Positions 43,275 through 53,416 of a stretch of DNA of 64,000 bases are shown here, piece after piece. The translations under genes were made by a program, and so were the position numbers. The notes under the pieces are model-generated. The model ran no database searches and was not told where the DNA came from. It saw only the letters and a program-made list of their open reading frames with translations. How positions within the stretch are numbered: the first letter of the stretch is position 1; the number at the start of each line of letters is the position of its first letter. The DNA is taken from NCBI RefSeq assembly GCF_036346855.1, contig NZ_CP107841.1, forward strand, positions 6,824,001-6,888,000, in the 5' to 3' direction. Source of the DNA: Streptomyces europaeiscabiei. Its GTDB lineage: Bacteria > Actinomycetota > Actinomycetes > Streptomycetales > Streptomycetaceae.

Positions 43275-44246
43275 ATGACGGATCTGCCCTCCCCCGGCCC
43301 TCGGCAGGGGGGACCCCCATCTCGCGTCGCTCGCCGACTGCTCCTGGTGCACGCGCACCCGGACGACGAGTCGATCAACAACGGCGCGACCATGGCCAAG
43401 TACGCGGCCGAGGGAGCGCGGGTGACGCTGGTGACCTGCACCCTCGGCGAGGAGGGCGAGGTCATCCCGCCCCGTCTCGCGCACCTCGCGCCCGACCGTG
43501 ACGACACACTGGGCCCCCACCGGGTGGACGAGCTGGCCGAGGCCATGAAGGAACTCGGCGTCACCGACCACCGCTTCCTCGGCGGCCCCGGCCGCTACCG
43601 CGACTCCGGGATGATGGGCGTCGAACAGAACGAGCGCCCCGGCGCCTTCTGGTCCGCCGACGTCGACGAGGCCGCCACCCACCTGGTCCGGGTGATCCGC
43701 GAGGTCCGTCCCCAGGTCCTCGTCACCTACGACCCCAACGGCGGATACGGCCACCCCGACCACATCCAGGCCCACCGCGTCGCCATGCGCGCCGCCGGCC
43801 TGACCTCCGACCCGGACTTCCGCCCCGACCTGGGCGAGCCCTGGGACATCGACAAGGTCTACTGGAACCGGGTGCCGCGCGGGGTGCTCCTGGAGGGCTT
43901 CAGCAGGCTCCGCCGCGACCTCGCCGAGCCCGGACGGCTGCCGTTCAAGCAGGCCGCGAGCGTCACGGATGTGCCCGGAGTGGTGGACGACCACATCGTC
44001 ACCACCGAGATCGACGGCACCGACTTCGCGGCAGCGAAGGCCGCCGCGATGCGGGCGCACGCCACCCAGATCGAGGTCGCCGAGCCGTACTTCGCCCTCT
44101 CCAACGCGCTGGCCCAGCCCTTCCTGAGCACCGAGTACTACGAGTTGGTACGCGGCAGACGCGAAGGCGGGAGCCGGGAGAGCGACTTGTTCGAGGGGAT
44201 TCCCGATTTTTCTTTCGAGGAACGGCAGAACGGAACGGCCCTGTGA
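43275..44246 (+). CDS. mshB: mycothiol biosynthesis deacetylase MshB
   Basis: 323 residues. Zinc-dependent deacetylation of GlcNAc-inositol, the second step of mycothiol synthesis, in the cytosol. The LmbE-type motif AHPDDE is at 27-32 (His28 and Asp31 ligands) and the third zinc-ligand region is [13 protein letters not shown] around 157-169. Length and C-terminal region agree with MshB rather than with the mycothiol conjugate amidase Mca. ATG 43275; the 18 residues before the family core are poorly conserved, so a start nearer [11 protein letters not shown] is possible. Confidence 0.92.
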   Translation: MTDLPSPGPRQGGPPSRVARRLLLVHAHPDDESINNGATMAKYAAEGARVTLVTCTLGEEGEVIPPRLAHLAPDRDDTLGPHRVDELAEAMKELGVTDHRFLGGPGRYRDSGMMGVEQNERPGAFWSADVDEAATHLVRVIREVRPQVLVTYDPNGGYGHPDHIQAHRVAMRAAGLTSDPDFRPDLGEPWDIDKVYWNRVPRGVLLEGFSRLRRDLAEPGRLPFKQAASVTDVPGVVDDHIVTTEIDGTDFAAAKAAAMRAHATQIEVAEPYFALSNALAQPFLSTEYYELVRGRREGGSRESDLFEGIPDFSFEERQNGTAL

Positions 44247-44310
44247 TGCGTACGCATGGGTATGACAAACGAGTGGTGCGCCCGCACGTCTGCCGAGAGG
44301 CGGTCCGGCG

Positions 44311-44742
44311 ATGAAGCAGACGGACCGGCCGACGGGCGGGCAAGGCGGCGCGCTCGCCCAGCCGTTGATGTTCCCCCCGCTGGCGCGCGCCGCCGCCCAC
44401 CTGGGGCTCTTCGCGCTGGGAGCGGTGGTCGGCCTGGCCGGCGGGCTGCTCCAAGCAGCCTGGTTCCCCGGCGGATTGCTGCTCGCGCTGCTGGGCGCGG
44501 CCGGGCTCTTCCTGGGGGGAGCGCGGGCGACGGACGGCCGGGCGGGGGCCGTTGCACCGGCCGCCGGCTGGATGATCTCCGTCGTCCTGCTGACGTCCAC
44601 CCGGCCGGAGGGGGACTTCCTGTTCGGCGCGGGAGTCGGCTCGTACCTCTTCCTGCTCGGTGGCATGGCTGTGGCTGTGATGTGCGCCACCCTTGGGTGG
44701 GGGCGGCAACCGACCGGGCCCGATGCCCGACTTGGGAAGTGA
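44311..44742 (+). CDS. integral membrane protein downstream of mshB (DUF6113-like)
   Basis: 143 residues with four hydrophobic segments (about 30-48, 52-70, 80-96 and 106-126) and short hydrophilic ends. ATG 44311 follows GAGAGG. The family resembles the Streptomyces membrane proteins labelled DUF6113, a guess from overall pattern and position. It starts 64 bases after mshB and is likely co-transcribed. No function known. Confidence 0.75.
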   Translation: MKQTDRPTGGQGGALAQPLMFPPLARAAAHLGLFALGAVVGLAGGLLQAAWFPGGLLLALLGAAGLFLGGARATDGRAGAVAPAAGWMISVVLLTSTRPEGDFLFGAGVGSYLFLLGGMAVAVMCATLGWGRQPTGPDARLGK

Positions 44743-44901
44743 CCACCACTTCGCCGCAGTGTGCGGGTGCGGGTCCGGTGTGGGTTTCCCACGCGGTCGT
44801 GGGATACGCGCCGGAAGTGGCCAGTATGGTGGTGCGCGCCGCCGAGCTGCCCGCTGAGTTGAGGTCGTGACGGGCGGCGGAGCAAACCGGGAGAACCTGC
44901 C

Positions 44902-47058
44902 TTGAGTCGTGAAACTGACACTTCGTCCTCCGGGGCCAATGGGCGCGGCAGCACCGCGTACCCGTCGGGGACACCGCCGTACGGCACGCCCATGGCCACC
45001 GAGGCCGGTGCCGAGGCGGCCCGTGCGGCCGCCGGCGAGCGACCGGACGGACCCAGGACCGAGACCACGCTGACCACGCGGGTCCGGATCAACATCCCCG
45101 GCTCGCGCCCGATCCCGCCGGTCGTCGTCCGTAAGCCGGTCGGCGACGGCGAGGGCGCAGCGGACGCCACCGGGTCCGAGTCGGAGACCACCGGCACCAC
45201 GGCCATGCCCGTGTTCACGGACACACCGGCGCCCGCGCCCGAACCTGCCGCGCCGGCCGACGACAAGCCCGCCAGCGACTGGTTCGCGCCCCGCAGGGGC
45301 TCCACCCCGCCTCCCAAGGGCGCGGGCGGGGGCGCCAGCAACGGGGCAGGGTTCTCCACCGGTGCCATCGGCGGGCCGGGCCCCGGCGCGCCGGGCGGTC
45401 CCGGCACGGGCCCGATGTCCGGCGGCCCCGGCGGCGCACAGCCCGGTGGCCCGCGCCCCGGTGCCACCGCCGGCCCCAGGCCCGGCGGTACGAACGGCGC
45501 CGGGCTCCCCGGTGCCACGGGCGGCCAGCCGGTCGCACCCGGCCACGGTGGCGGCACCGGCTCCTTCGACGTCTCGGCCGCCCTGGCGGGCACCAAGCCC
45601 GAGCGCGACGACCTGCCGTACTTCTCGGACAACGGCGGCGGCCGCCCCGGCGGCCCGAACGGCCACCCCGGCCCGGCGGGCCCCACCGGCGGTCCCGTCA
45701 CCGGCGACAGCCCGCTCGGCCCTCCGCCCGCCCAGGGCGGTGCCGGCAACCCCGGCTACCAGGGCAACCCCTTCGGCGGCCCCGACGCCGACTTCTCCGC
45801 GCCCGGTGCCTCCGGCGGCTACGCCCGTCCCGGCGGCGGCATCAGCGACGACACCGCGGTCCTCACCCCGCAGCGGCACGCCCCCGAGCCGGGCACTCCG
45901 GGCTACGGCGGCCCCGGCCCTCACGTCGACAACCCCTCCGGGCACACCCTGACCAGCGGTATCCCGGTCGTGCCCCCCGGCAGCCAGGGCACACCGTTCG
46001 GCGCGGGCGGCCCCGACGGCGCGGTGCAGCACACCCCGCCGAAGCTGCCCGACCCCGGTCCGCAGGCGAAGTCAGGCCCGGCGAAGAACACGAAGTCCGC
46101 CAAGCCGGCCAAGAAGAAGGGCCGCAGCAAGCTCGGTCTGCTCATCGGCGGAGTGGTCGTCCTCGGCGGCGGTGTCTACGGCGCCGGTCTGCTGATGAAC
46201 CACTCCGACGTTCCCAAGGGCACCACCGTCCTCGGCGTCGACATCGGCGGCGGCACCCGTGACGAGGCCGTCAACAAGCTCGACCAGGCCTTCGGCAAGA
46301 GCACGAACGAGGCGCTGAAGCTCACGGTCGACGGCGAGACGGTCTCCCTCAGGCCCGACCAGGCCGGACTGCAGTTCGACAAGCAGGCCACGGTCAGCGC
46401 CGCCGCCGTCAGCGACTACAACCCCGTCTCCGTGATCGGCGCGCTCTTCGGCCAGAAGCGGGTCGTCGCGCCCGTCATGCCCGTCGACGAGGAGAAGCTG
46501 GAGGCCGCCCTGCAGCGCGCCGCCGGCAGCTCCGGCTCGGCCAGCGACGGCACCGTCAAGTACGAGGCCGGCAAGGCCGTCGCGGTCTACGGCAAGGCGG
46601 GCAAGGGCATCGACGTCGACGAGTCCACCGACGCCGTCGAGAAGGCCTACCGCACCCAGGTCGAGACCGGCCAGGTCACCGCCGTGCAGCTGCCGACCAC
46701 GACCAAGGAGCCGTCGGTCGGCAAGGCCGAGGTCGACCGGTTCATGAAGGAGTTCGCGCAGCCGGCCATGTCGGGCAGGGTGACCGTCCAGACGGACGCC
46801 GCGCACAGCGTCCCGATGAGCCCGGAGAACTCCCTCTGGAGGTTCATGACCGTCAAGACGGTCGACGGCAAGCTCGTCGACTCCTACGACGAGAAGGCCC
46901 TCAAGGAGCTCTACGGCGGCACCTTCGACGGTGTGCTGATCACCCGCGGCAACGGCGAGAAGACCCCGGTCACCGTGGAGGACGTCTACGGCGCCCTCCG
47001 CCTGGCGCTGAAGAGCACGACGGACCGCACGGCGGTCATCGAGACGGACCCGAGCTAG
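44902..47058 (+). CDS. Pro/Gly-rich membrane protein with PG_binding_4-like extracellular region
   Basis: 718 residues. Residues 1-405 are disordered and extremely rich in Pro, Gly and Ala (for example GGPGPGAPGGPGTGPMSGG); then a basic stretch AKKKGRSK, one membrane helix (LGLLIGGVVVLGGGVYGAGL) and an extracellular part of about 300 residues. That part begins VPKGTTVLGVDIGGGTRDEA, the repeat motif of PG_binding_4/YoaR-type proteins, and has two such units separated by low-complexity sequence. There is no L,D-transpeptidase or VanW catalytic domain, so a cell-wall binding or scaffold role is most likely. TTG 44902 with GGGAG. Terminator at 47079. Confidence 0.75.
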   Translation: MSRETDTSSSGANGRGSTAYPSGTPPYGTPMATEAGAEAARAAAGERPDGPRTETTLTTRVRINIPGSRPIPPVVVRKPVGDGEGAADATGSESETTGTTAMPVFTDTPAPAPEPAAPADDKPASDWFAPRRGSTPPPKGAGGGASNGAGFSTGAIGGPGPGAPGGPGTGPMSGGPGGAQPGGPRPGATAGPRPGGTNGAGLPGATGGQPVAPGHGGGTGSFDVSAALAGTKPERDDLPYFSDNGGGRPGGPNGHPGPAGPTGGPVTGDSPLGPPPAQGGAGNPGYQGNPFGGPDADFSAPGASGGYARPGGGISDDTAVLTPQRHAPEPGTPGYGGPGPHVDNPSGHTLTSGIPVVPPGSQGTPFGAGGPDGAVQHTPPKLPDPGPQAKSGPAKNTKSAKPAKKKGRSKLGLLIGGVVVLGGGVYGAGLLMNHSDVPKGTTVLGVDIGGGTRDEAVNKLDQAFGKSTNEALKLTVDGETVSLRPDQAGLQFDKQATVSAAAVSDYNPVSVIGALFGQKRVVAPVMPVDEEKLEAALQRAAGSSGSASDGTVKYEAGKAVAVYGKAGKGIDVDESTDAVEKAYRTQVETGQVTAVQLPTTTKEPSVGKAEVDRFMKEFAQPAMSGRVTVQTDAAHSVPMSPENSLWRFMTVKTVDGKLVDSYDEKALKELYGGTFDGVLITRGNGEKTPVTVEDVYGALRLALKSTTDRTAVIETDPS

Positions 47059-47078
47059 CCGGTACGAGAGCAGCGCGC

Positions 47079-47110
47079 AGGGGGCACCCGGCACACGCAG
47101 GGTGCCCCCT
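47079..47110 (+). terminator. hairpin terminator
   Basis: Perfect 11-bp stem AGGGGGCACCC/GGGTGCCCCCT with a ten-base loop, 20 bases after the stop of the Pro/Gly-rich protein gene. Confidence 0.88.
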
Positions 47111-47222
47111 CGCCGTATGCCGTCACCGTCACTGTCACCGTCCCCGGTATGACTTCTGTCATCCCGAGGTCAGGACCGCCGACACTGCCGACCGCACCCC
47201 CCGCCCGCCGACGATGGTGCAC

Positions 47223-48188
47223 ATGACGACCACGACGACGGCCAGGACGAGGGCCACCGACTCAGCGGTGGTGGGATTCGACAAGGTGACGAAGGCGTAC
47301 GGCGACGTCCGGGCCGTGGACGGCCTGACGCTCGCCCTGTACCCGGGGGAGACCGTGGCCCTGCTCGGCCCGAACGGGGCCGGCAAGTCCACCACCCTGG
47401 ACCTGCTGCTCGGCCTCAGGAACGCCGACAGCGGCACGGTCGGTGTGTTCGGCACGAGCCCGCGCGAGGCGATCGCCGCCGGACGCGTGGGCGCCATGCT
47501 GCAGAGCGGCGGCCTCATGGACGAGGTCACGGTCGCCGAACTGGTCCGGCTCGCCTGCGACCTGCACCCGAGGCCGTACCCGGTCTCCGACGTGCTCGCC
47601 CGCTCCGGCATCACCCAGATCGCCGACCGCAAGGTGCACAAGCTCTCCGGCGGCCAGGCCCAGCGCGTCCGCTTCGCCCTCGCCACGGCGGGCGACAGCG
47701 ACCTGATCGTCCTGGACGAACCCACCACCGGCATGGACGTCTCCGCCCGCCAGGCGTTCTGGGCCACCATGCGCGAACAGGCCGACCAGGGCCGCACCGT
47801 CCTCTTCGCCACCCACTACCTCGAAGAGGCCGATGCCATCGCCGACCGCGTGCTCGTCCTGCACCGGGGCCGCCTGCTGGCCGACGGCACGGCCGCCGAG
47901 ATCAAGGCCAGGGCGGGCGCCAGAAGGATCTCCTTCGACCTGCCCGAGAGCCCCGTCGACGAGGCCGATCTGCGCGCCCTTCCCTTCCTGGCGACGATCA
48001 CGGTGTCCCACAGCGGCTCCGCCGCGGGGGCCGGCCGTACCGTCCGCATCCAGTCCACCGACGCCGACGCGACCGTCCACGCCCTGTACGGCCTCGGCGT
48101 CCATCCCCGCAACCTCGAAGTCACCGGCCTCGGCCTGGAGCAGGCCTTCGTCGCGATCACCGCCGCCGAGGAGGCGAAGACCAAGTGA
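47223..48188 (+). CDS. ABC exporter ATP-binding protein
   Basis: 321 residues. Walker A GPNGAGKST, signature LSGGQAQR, Walker B LIVLDEPTTGMD and H-loop THYLEE: a DrrA-like ATPase of an ABC-2 exporter, with a C-terminal accessory domain of about 90 residues. ATG 47223 or ATG 47214; neither has a visible ribosome binding site, so the mRNA may be leaderless. First of four genes overlapping by four bases each. Exporters of this kind next to a DesK/DesR-like pair often handle drugs, lipids or membrane-active peptides. Confidence 0.9.
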   Translation: MTTTTTARTRATDSAVVGFDKVTKAYGDVRAVDGLTLALYPGETVALLGPNGAGKSTTLDLLLGLRNADSGTVGVFGTSPREAIAAGRVGAMLQSGGLMDEVTVAELVRLACDLHPRPYPVSDVLARSGITQIADRKVHKLSGGQAQRVRFALATAGDSDLIVLDEPTTGMDVSARQAFWATMREQADQGRTVLFATHYLEEADAIADRVLVLHRGRLLADGTAAEIKARAGARRISFDLPESPVDEADLRALPFLATITVSHSGSAAGAGRTVRIQSTDADATVHALYGLGVHPRNLEVTGLGLEQAFVAITAAEEAKTK

Positions 48189-48925
48189 ACAGCCTGATCA
48201 AGCTGGAACTCGTCCGTGCCCTGCGCAACCGCAAGTCCATGTTCTTCTCGGTGCTCTACCCCTCGCTGCTGTTCCTGCTCATCGCGGGCAGCGCGAGCAG
48301 CACCGAGAAGCTCGGCGACACCGGTCTGACCCTCCCGACCTACATGATGGTCTCCATGGCCTCCTTCGGGGCCCTGACGGCCGTCCTGATGGGCAACAGC
48401 GAGCGCATCGCCAAGGAACGCGAGGGCGGCTGGGTACGGCAGCTGCGGCTCACCACGCTGCCGGGACGCGGCTACGTGTTCGCGAAGACCGCGAGCGCGG
48501 CGGTGGTCAGCCTGCCGTCCATCGTGATCGTCTTCGTGGTGGCCGCCGCGGTGAAGGACGTACGCCTGGACGCGTGGCAGTGGCTCGCACTCACCGGGGC
48601 GATCTGGGCCGGCAGCCTCGTCTTCGCCGCGCTCGGCGTCGCCATCGGCTACCTCGCCACCGGGGACGCGGTCCGCCCGATCACGATGATCGTCTACTTC
48701 GGCCTGTCGATGCTCGGCGGCCTGTGGATGCCGACCACGACGTTTCCGCAGTGGCTCCAGGAGATCGCGAAGTGGGTGCCCACCCACGCGTACGCTGCCC
48801 TGGGACAGGCCATCGAACAGAGCCGGACCCCGCACACCAGGGACGTCGTCGTCCTGGCCGTCTACTTCGCCCTGTTCGCGGGCGGCGCGGCCTGGCTCTA
48901 TCGGAAGGACACGCGGAAGGCGTGA
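48185..48925 (+). CDS. ABC-2 type exporter permease
   Basis: 246 residues, six membrane segments, with the ABC-2 features RNRKSMFFSVLYP near the start and KEREGGWVRQLRLT in the first cytoplasmic loop. GTG 48185 overlaps the stop of the ATPase gene as GTGA. It forms the membrane half of the exporter with that ATPase. Confidence 0.9.
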   Translation: MNSLIKLELVRALRNRKSMFFSVLYPSLLFLLIAGSASSTEKLGDTGLTLPTYMMVSMASFGALTAVLMGNSERIAKEREGGWVRQLRLTTLPGRGYVFAKTASAAVVSLPSIVIVFVVAAAVKDVRLDAWQWLALTGAIWAGSLVFAALGVAIGYLATGDAVRPITMIVYFGLSMLGGLWMPTTTFPQWLQEIAKWVPTHAYAALGQAIEQSRTPHTRDVVVLAVYFALFAGGAAWLYRKDTRKA

Positions 48926-50106
48926 GCGCCGTCGGCATCGGGCAGCGCCCGCAGAACCGCAGACAGAGGGCGATCAAGTTCCTCTGGACCGGGATCTGGC
49001 TCGCCTATCTGAGCGCCCCCGTCGGCGACCTGCTGCACGGGGGCCACAGCGACGGCGTCGTCGTACTCGGCTGGATCGGCCTGGTGGCCTTCGTCACCTG
49101 GTACTTCGTCCTGATCTTCCGCACCGGCCGCCGCGACACCACCCGGATGGTGCTCGGCGCGCTAGCCGTCCTCGCGGCCCAGTCCTCGCTCCTCGCCCTC
49201 AGCCTCGGCCGCGAGTGGCTCGTCCTCTTCGTCTACGTGTCGGTCGCGTCCGGCGCGGCCCTCCCACTGCGGCTCGCCCGCTTCACGATCCCGGCGGTGT
49301 CGGCCCTGCTCACGGGCATCGCCCTCGCCGTACCGGGCGGCGAGGCCTATCTCGCCTCCCTGCTCCTCCCGGCCCTCCTCGGCGGCTTCTCCATGACCGG
49401 GGTCCGCGAACTCATCCGGACGACGAAGGAACTGCGCGAGGCGAGAGCCACGGTCGCGCAGCTGGCCGCGAACGAGGAACGCCTCCGCCTCGCCCGCGAC
49501 CTGCACGACCTCCTCGGCCACTCCCTCTCCCTGATCACGCTCAAGAGCGAGCTGGCGGGCCGGATGCTCCCCGACCACCCCGACAAGGCCGCCCAGCAGG
49601 TCGCCGACATCGAGCAGGTCAGCCGCCAGGCCCTGGTCGACGTCCGCGAGGCCGTCACCGGCTACCGGCGCCCCCGCCTCGGCGCGGAACTCGCGGGCGC
49701 CCGGGACGCGTTGACGGCGGCCGGCATCACCTTCGAACTGCCCGCCGACCCCGACCTCACCGACGCCTCCGAGGACAGCGAGTCCGCCCTCGCCTGGGCG
49801 CTGCGCGAGGCCGTCACCAACGTCGTACGGCACAGCGGCGCCCACCGCTGCACGGTGGACCTCGTCCGCCGCCAGACCCTCGACGGCCCGACGCTCGAAC
49901 TGACCGTGGACGACGACGGAACGGGCGCCCCCGGCGGCCCGGCCGACGCCACCGGCGACGCCCCCGGCAGCGGTCTCGCGGGTCTCACCGAGCGGCTGGA
50001 GAAGGTGGGCGGCACCCTGGAGGCGGGCCGCTCCCGGCACGGCTTCCGCCTGGTGGCCAGGGCCCCCGCCACGCCCCCGGACCCGCACGTAGGATCCGGC
50101 GCATGA
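48922..50106 (+). CDS. DesK-like sensor histidine kinase
   Basis: 394 residues: about five membrane segments in the first 160, then a HisKA_3 dimerisation domain with the phosphorylated His195 in ARDLHDLLGHSLS and a HATPase domain (ALREAVTNVVRHSGAH, GSGLAGLTERLEKVGG). GTG 48922 overlaps the permease stop as GTGA. The multi-helix sensor with no large extracellular domain suggests sensing within or at the membrane, possibly of the exporter's activity or of lipid state. Confidence 0.92.
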   Translation: MSAVGIGQRPQNRRQRAIKFLWTGIWLAYLSAPVGDLLHGGHSDGVVVLGWIGLVAFVTWYFVLIFRTGRRDTTRMVLGALAVLAAQSSLLALSLGREWLVLFVYVSVASGAALPLRLARFTIPAVSALLTGIALAVPGGEAYLASLLLPALLGGFSMTGVRELIRTTKELREARATVAQLAANEERLRLARDLHDLLGHSLSLITLKSELAGRMLPDHPDKAAQQVADIEQVSRQALVDVREAVTGYRRPRLGAELAGARDALTAAGITFELPADPDLTDASEDSESALAWALREAVTNVVRHSGAHRCTVDLVRRQTLDGPTLELTVDDDGTGAPGGPADATGDAPGSGLAGLTERLEKVGGTLEAGRSRHGFRLVARAPATPPDPHVGSGA

Positions 50107-50717
50107 CCCGCACGATCAAGGTCCTGCTCGCCGAGGACCAGTCCATGGTCCGCGAGGCCCTGGCCGCCCTGCTCGGCCTGGAGGACGACATCGAGGTCGT
50201 GGCCCAGGTGGCCCGCGGCGACGAGGTCCTGGCCGCCGCCCGCGCCCACGCCGTCGACGTGGCCCTCCTCGACATCGAGATGCCGGGCGCGACGGGCATC
50301 GAAGCGGCCGCCGAGGTCCACCGGGCCCTCCCCGCGGTGAAGTTGGTCGTCCTCACCACCTTCGGCCGCCCCGGTTACCTCCGCAGCGCCATGGAGGCCG
50401 GCGCCGACGCCTTCCTGGTCAAGGACGCCCCCGCCGCCCAACTCGCGGACGCCGTACGGAGAGTGCTGGCAGGCGAGCGGGTCATCGACCCCACCCTCGC
50501 GGCAGCGGCCCTGGCCGGGGGCGCGAACCCGCTGACGGACCGGGAACGCGAGGTCCTGCGGGCGGCGGCGGACGGCTCCACGAACGCGGAACTCGCCACA
50601 TCCCTCCACCTCTCCCAGGGAACGGTCCGCAACTACCTGTCGACGGCGATACACAAGCTGGCGGTCCGCAACAGGACGGAGGCGGTACGGATCGCAAGGG
50701 AGAAAGGCTGGCTGTAA
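50103..50717 (+). CDS. NarL/LuxR-family response regulator
   Basis: 204 residues: receiver domain with phospho-acceptor Asp57 (LLDIEMPG) and a C-terminal LuxR helix-turn-helix (LTDREREVLRAAADG, SQGTVRNYLSTA). ATG 50103 overlaps the kinase stop as ATGA. It is the partner of the kinase and probably controls the four-gene operon itself; no binding site was identified. Confidence 0.93.
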   Translation: MTRTIKVLLAEDQSMVREALAALLGLEDDIEVVAQVARGDEVLAAARAHAVDVALLDIEMPGATGIEAAAEVHRALPAVKLVVLTTFGRPGYLRSAMEAGADAFLVKDAPAAQLADAVRRVLAGERVIDPTLAAAALAGGANPLTDREREVLRAAADGSTNAELATSLHLSQGTVRNYLSTAIHKLAVRNRTEAVRIAREKGWL

Positions 50718-50737
50718 CCGCCGGTGCAGCCCAGGAA

Positions 50738-50848
50738 CCCAGGGGCGCGGGGCTCTGGCATCATGCGGCTCCGCCGCGTGGGCGCGACCAGCCACACCCC
50801 ACCCGCGCCCGCCGACGCACCACAACCCCCAGGGCGATAGGGGCACCC
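50738..50848. repeat. GGGGCGCGGGG-type dispersed intergenic repeat
   Basis: Contains AGGGGCGCGGGGCTC, then GCGCGACCAGCC and an ACCCGCGCCCGCC stretch, the same order of blocks as near 10420-10470 and 58595-58640. It fills the gap between the convergent response regulator and SirB1-like genes and may act in termination. Confidence 0.65.
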
Positions 50849-51717
50849 TCAGTTCAACAGAGCCCGAGCCGCCCCCGCCTGCCTCCGCACCTTCTCGGCC
50901 GCCCCGGAATCCACCCCGGCCACCACCTCCGCGTACTCCTCCAACGCGGCGGCACCCCGCACGTACTCCCCCCGCTGCACGAGCAACCGCGCCCACTCGT
51001 ACCGCAACCGCGCCGGATGCGAAGGCATCGCCAACGACAGCTCCAGCGCCCACAGCGCGACATCCGTCCGCTCGGGCCGGGCGGCGGCCCACGCCCGTAC
51101 GTTGTTGAGGATCCGCACCATCACGTCCAGCGGATCGGCCGCAGTCAGCATCCCGGGGTCCAGCGGTGCCCCGGTGGCCCCCGCGACCAACAACTCCGCA
51201 TCGTCCCCGCTCAACACCCGCCCCCCGTCGAACGGATCGACGAGCACCTGCTCCTCCGGCGGCCCGAACCCGACCACGAAGTGCCCCGGCAGCGCGACCC
51301 CGTACACGGGCGCCCCCGCCCGCCGGGCCACCTCCATCCAGACCACCGACAACAGGATCGGCAGCCCGCGTCGCCGTACGAGCACCTGATGAAGCAGCGA
51401 GGACTCCAGCCGCTGATAGTCCGCGGCGGAACCACGGAACCCGCACCGCTCCCCGAGCAGTTCGGCCGTCGCGACCGCCCACGCGCGGGGCCCGCCGGGC
51501 CGGTAGGGCATCAGCCCGGCCAGCCGGTCGAGTTCGATCTCGGCGGCGTCGAGGCCCGCCTCGTCCAGCGCCCCGTCGCCCGCCGCCCCCACCAGCAGAC
51601 ACAGCAGGGCCAGGTCGGGCCGCTCGGCCCGCGCCGCCTGGGCGAACCGTCGCCGTACCTCGTCGGCCCGCTCCCGCTCAGGAGGACGAGGGGCCGGCAC
51701 AGCCGGCTGGTGCCCGC

Positions 51718-51721
<4 letters not shown>
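50849..51721 (-). CDS. SirB1-family transglutaminase-like/TPR protein
   Basis: 290 residues. The central part has the SirB1 transglutaminase-like core: LDRLAGLMPYRPG, SSLLHQVLVRRRGLPILLSV and ALPGHFVVGFG; the C-terminal third is TPR-like (LWALELSLAMPSHPARLRYEWARLL). The usual catalytic Cys is replaced in most members of this family, so it is probably not an active enzyme. GTG 51721 overlaps the stop of the acetyltransferase gene as GTGA, so the two are co-translated. Confidence 0.82.
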
Positions 51722-52812
<1,091 letters not shown>

Positions 52813-52922
52813 GCCCAGGAACGGAGATACTAGGTGCGGGCATCGACGACGCCGCGCTCCCGCGCGCCAGGCGGCGGAGCCTGAGGAGGCCCGCCGGCGC
52901 CCTATCGAGGAGGAACGACAGC

Positions 52923-53240
52923 GTGACCTACGTCATCGCGCAGCCTTGTGTCGACGTCAAGGACAAGGCATGTATCGAAGAGTGCCCGGTCGACTGCATC
53001 TACGAGGGCCAGCGGTCCCTCTACATCCACCCGGATGAATGCGTCGACTGCGGTGCCTGCGAGCCGGTGTGCCCGGTCGAGGCGATCTTCTACGAGGACG
53101 ACACCCCGGAGGAGTGGAAGGACTACTACAAGGCGAACGTCGAGTTCTTCGACGAGCTCGGCTCGCCCGGTGGTGCCAGCAAGCTCGGCCTGATCGAGCG
53201 CGACCACCCCTTCGTCGCCGCACTGCCGCCGCAGGCCTGA
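52923..53240 (+). CDS. fdxA: seven-iron ferredoxin
   Basis: 105 residues. Cysteines 9, 17, 21, 25, 40, 43, 46 and 50 give the [3Fe-4S]/[4Fe-4S] pattern of actinobacterial FdxA; the sequence IEECPVDCIYEG and CVDCGACEPVCPVEAI is diagnostic. A small electron carrier in the cytosol, partners unknown. GTG 52923 follows GAGGAGG. It is followed by a long hairpin at 53291. Confidence 0.95.
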   Translation: MTYVIAQPCVDVKDKACIEECPVDCIYEGQRSLYIHPDECVDCGACEPVCPVEAIFYEDDTPEEWKDYYKANVEFFDELGSPGGASKLGLIERDHPFVAALPPQA

Positions 53241-53290
53241 AAGCGACGCCGCGGGCCCGGGGCACGGCCCCTGCGGCCCGTATCCGCGCC

Positions 53291-53341
53291 GCCTCGGTCC
53301 CGTACGGCCCGATCACCATGATCGCCGTACGGGGCCGAGGC
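53291..53341. terminator. long hairpin terminator after fdxA
   Basis: 17-bp stem GCCTCGGTCCCGTACGG paired with CCGTACGGGGCCGAGGC (one T-G pair); the loop contains a further CGATCA/TGATCG stem. About 50 bases after the fdxA stop and 75 before dapC. Confidence 0.85.
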
Positions 53342-53416
53342 GTTCGCCGTACGAGCGGTATGTACGCGTCCGTCCCTCCGTTCGGGAACGTACGTACGAG
53401 AAAGTGAGCAGATCCC

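Noticed and set aside
43062..45749. 895-codon minus-strand open frame across mshB and the Pro/Gly-rich gene
   Set aside because: Crosses several certain plus-strand genes; its Pro/Gly-rich sequence is the reverse reading of the GC-rich repeats.
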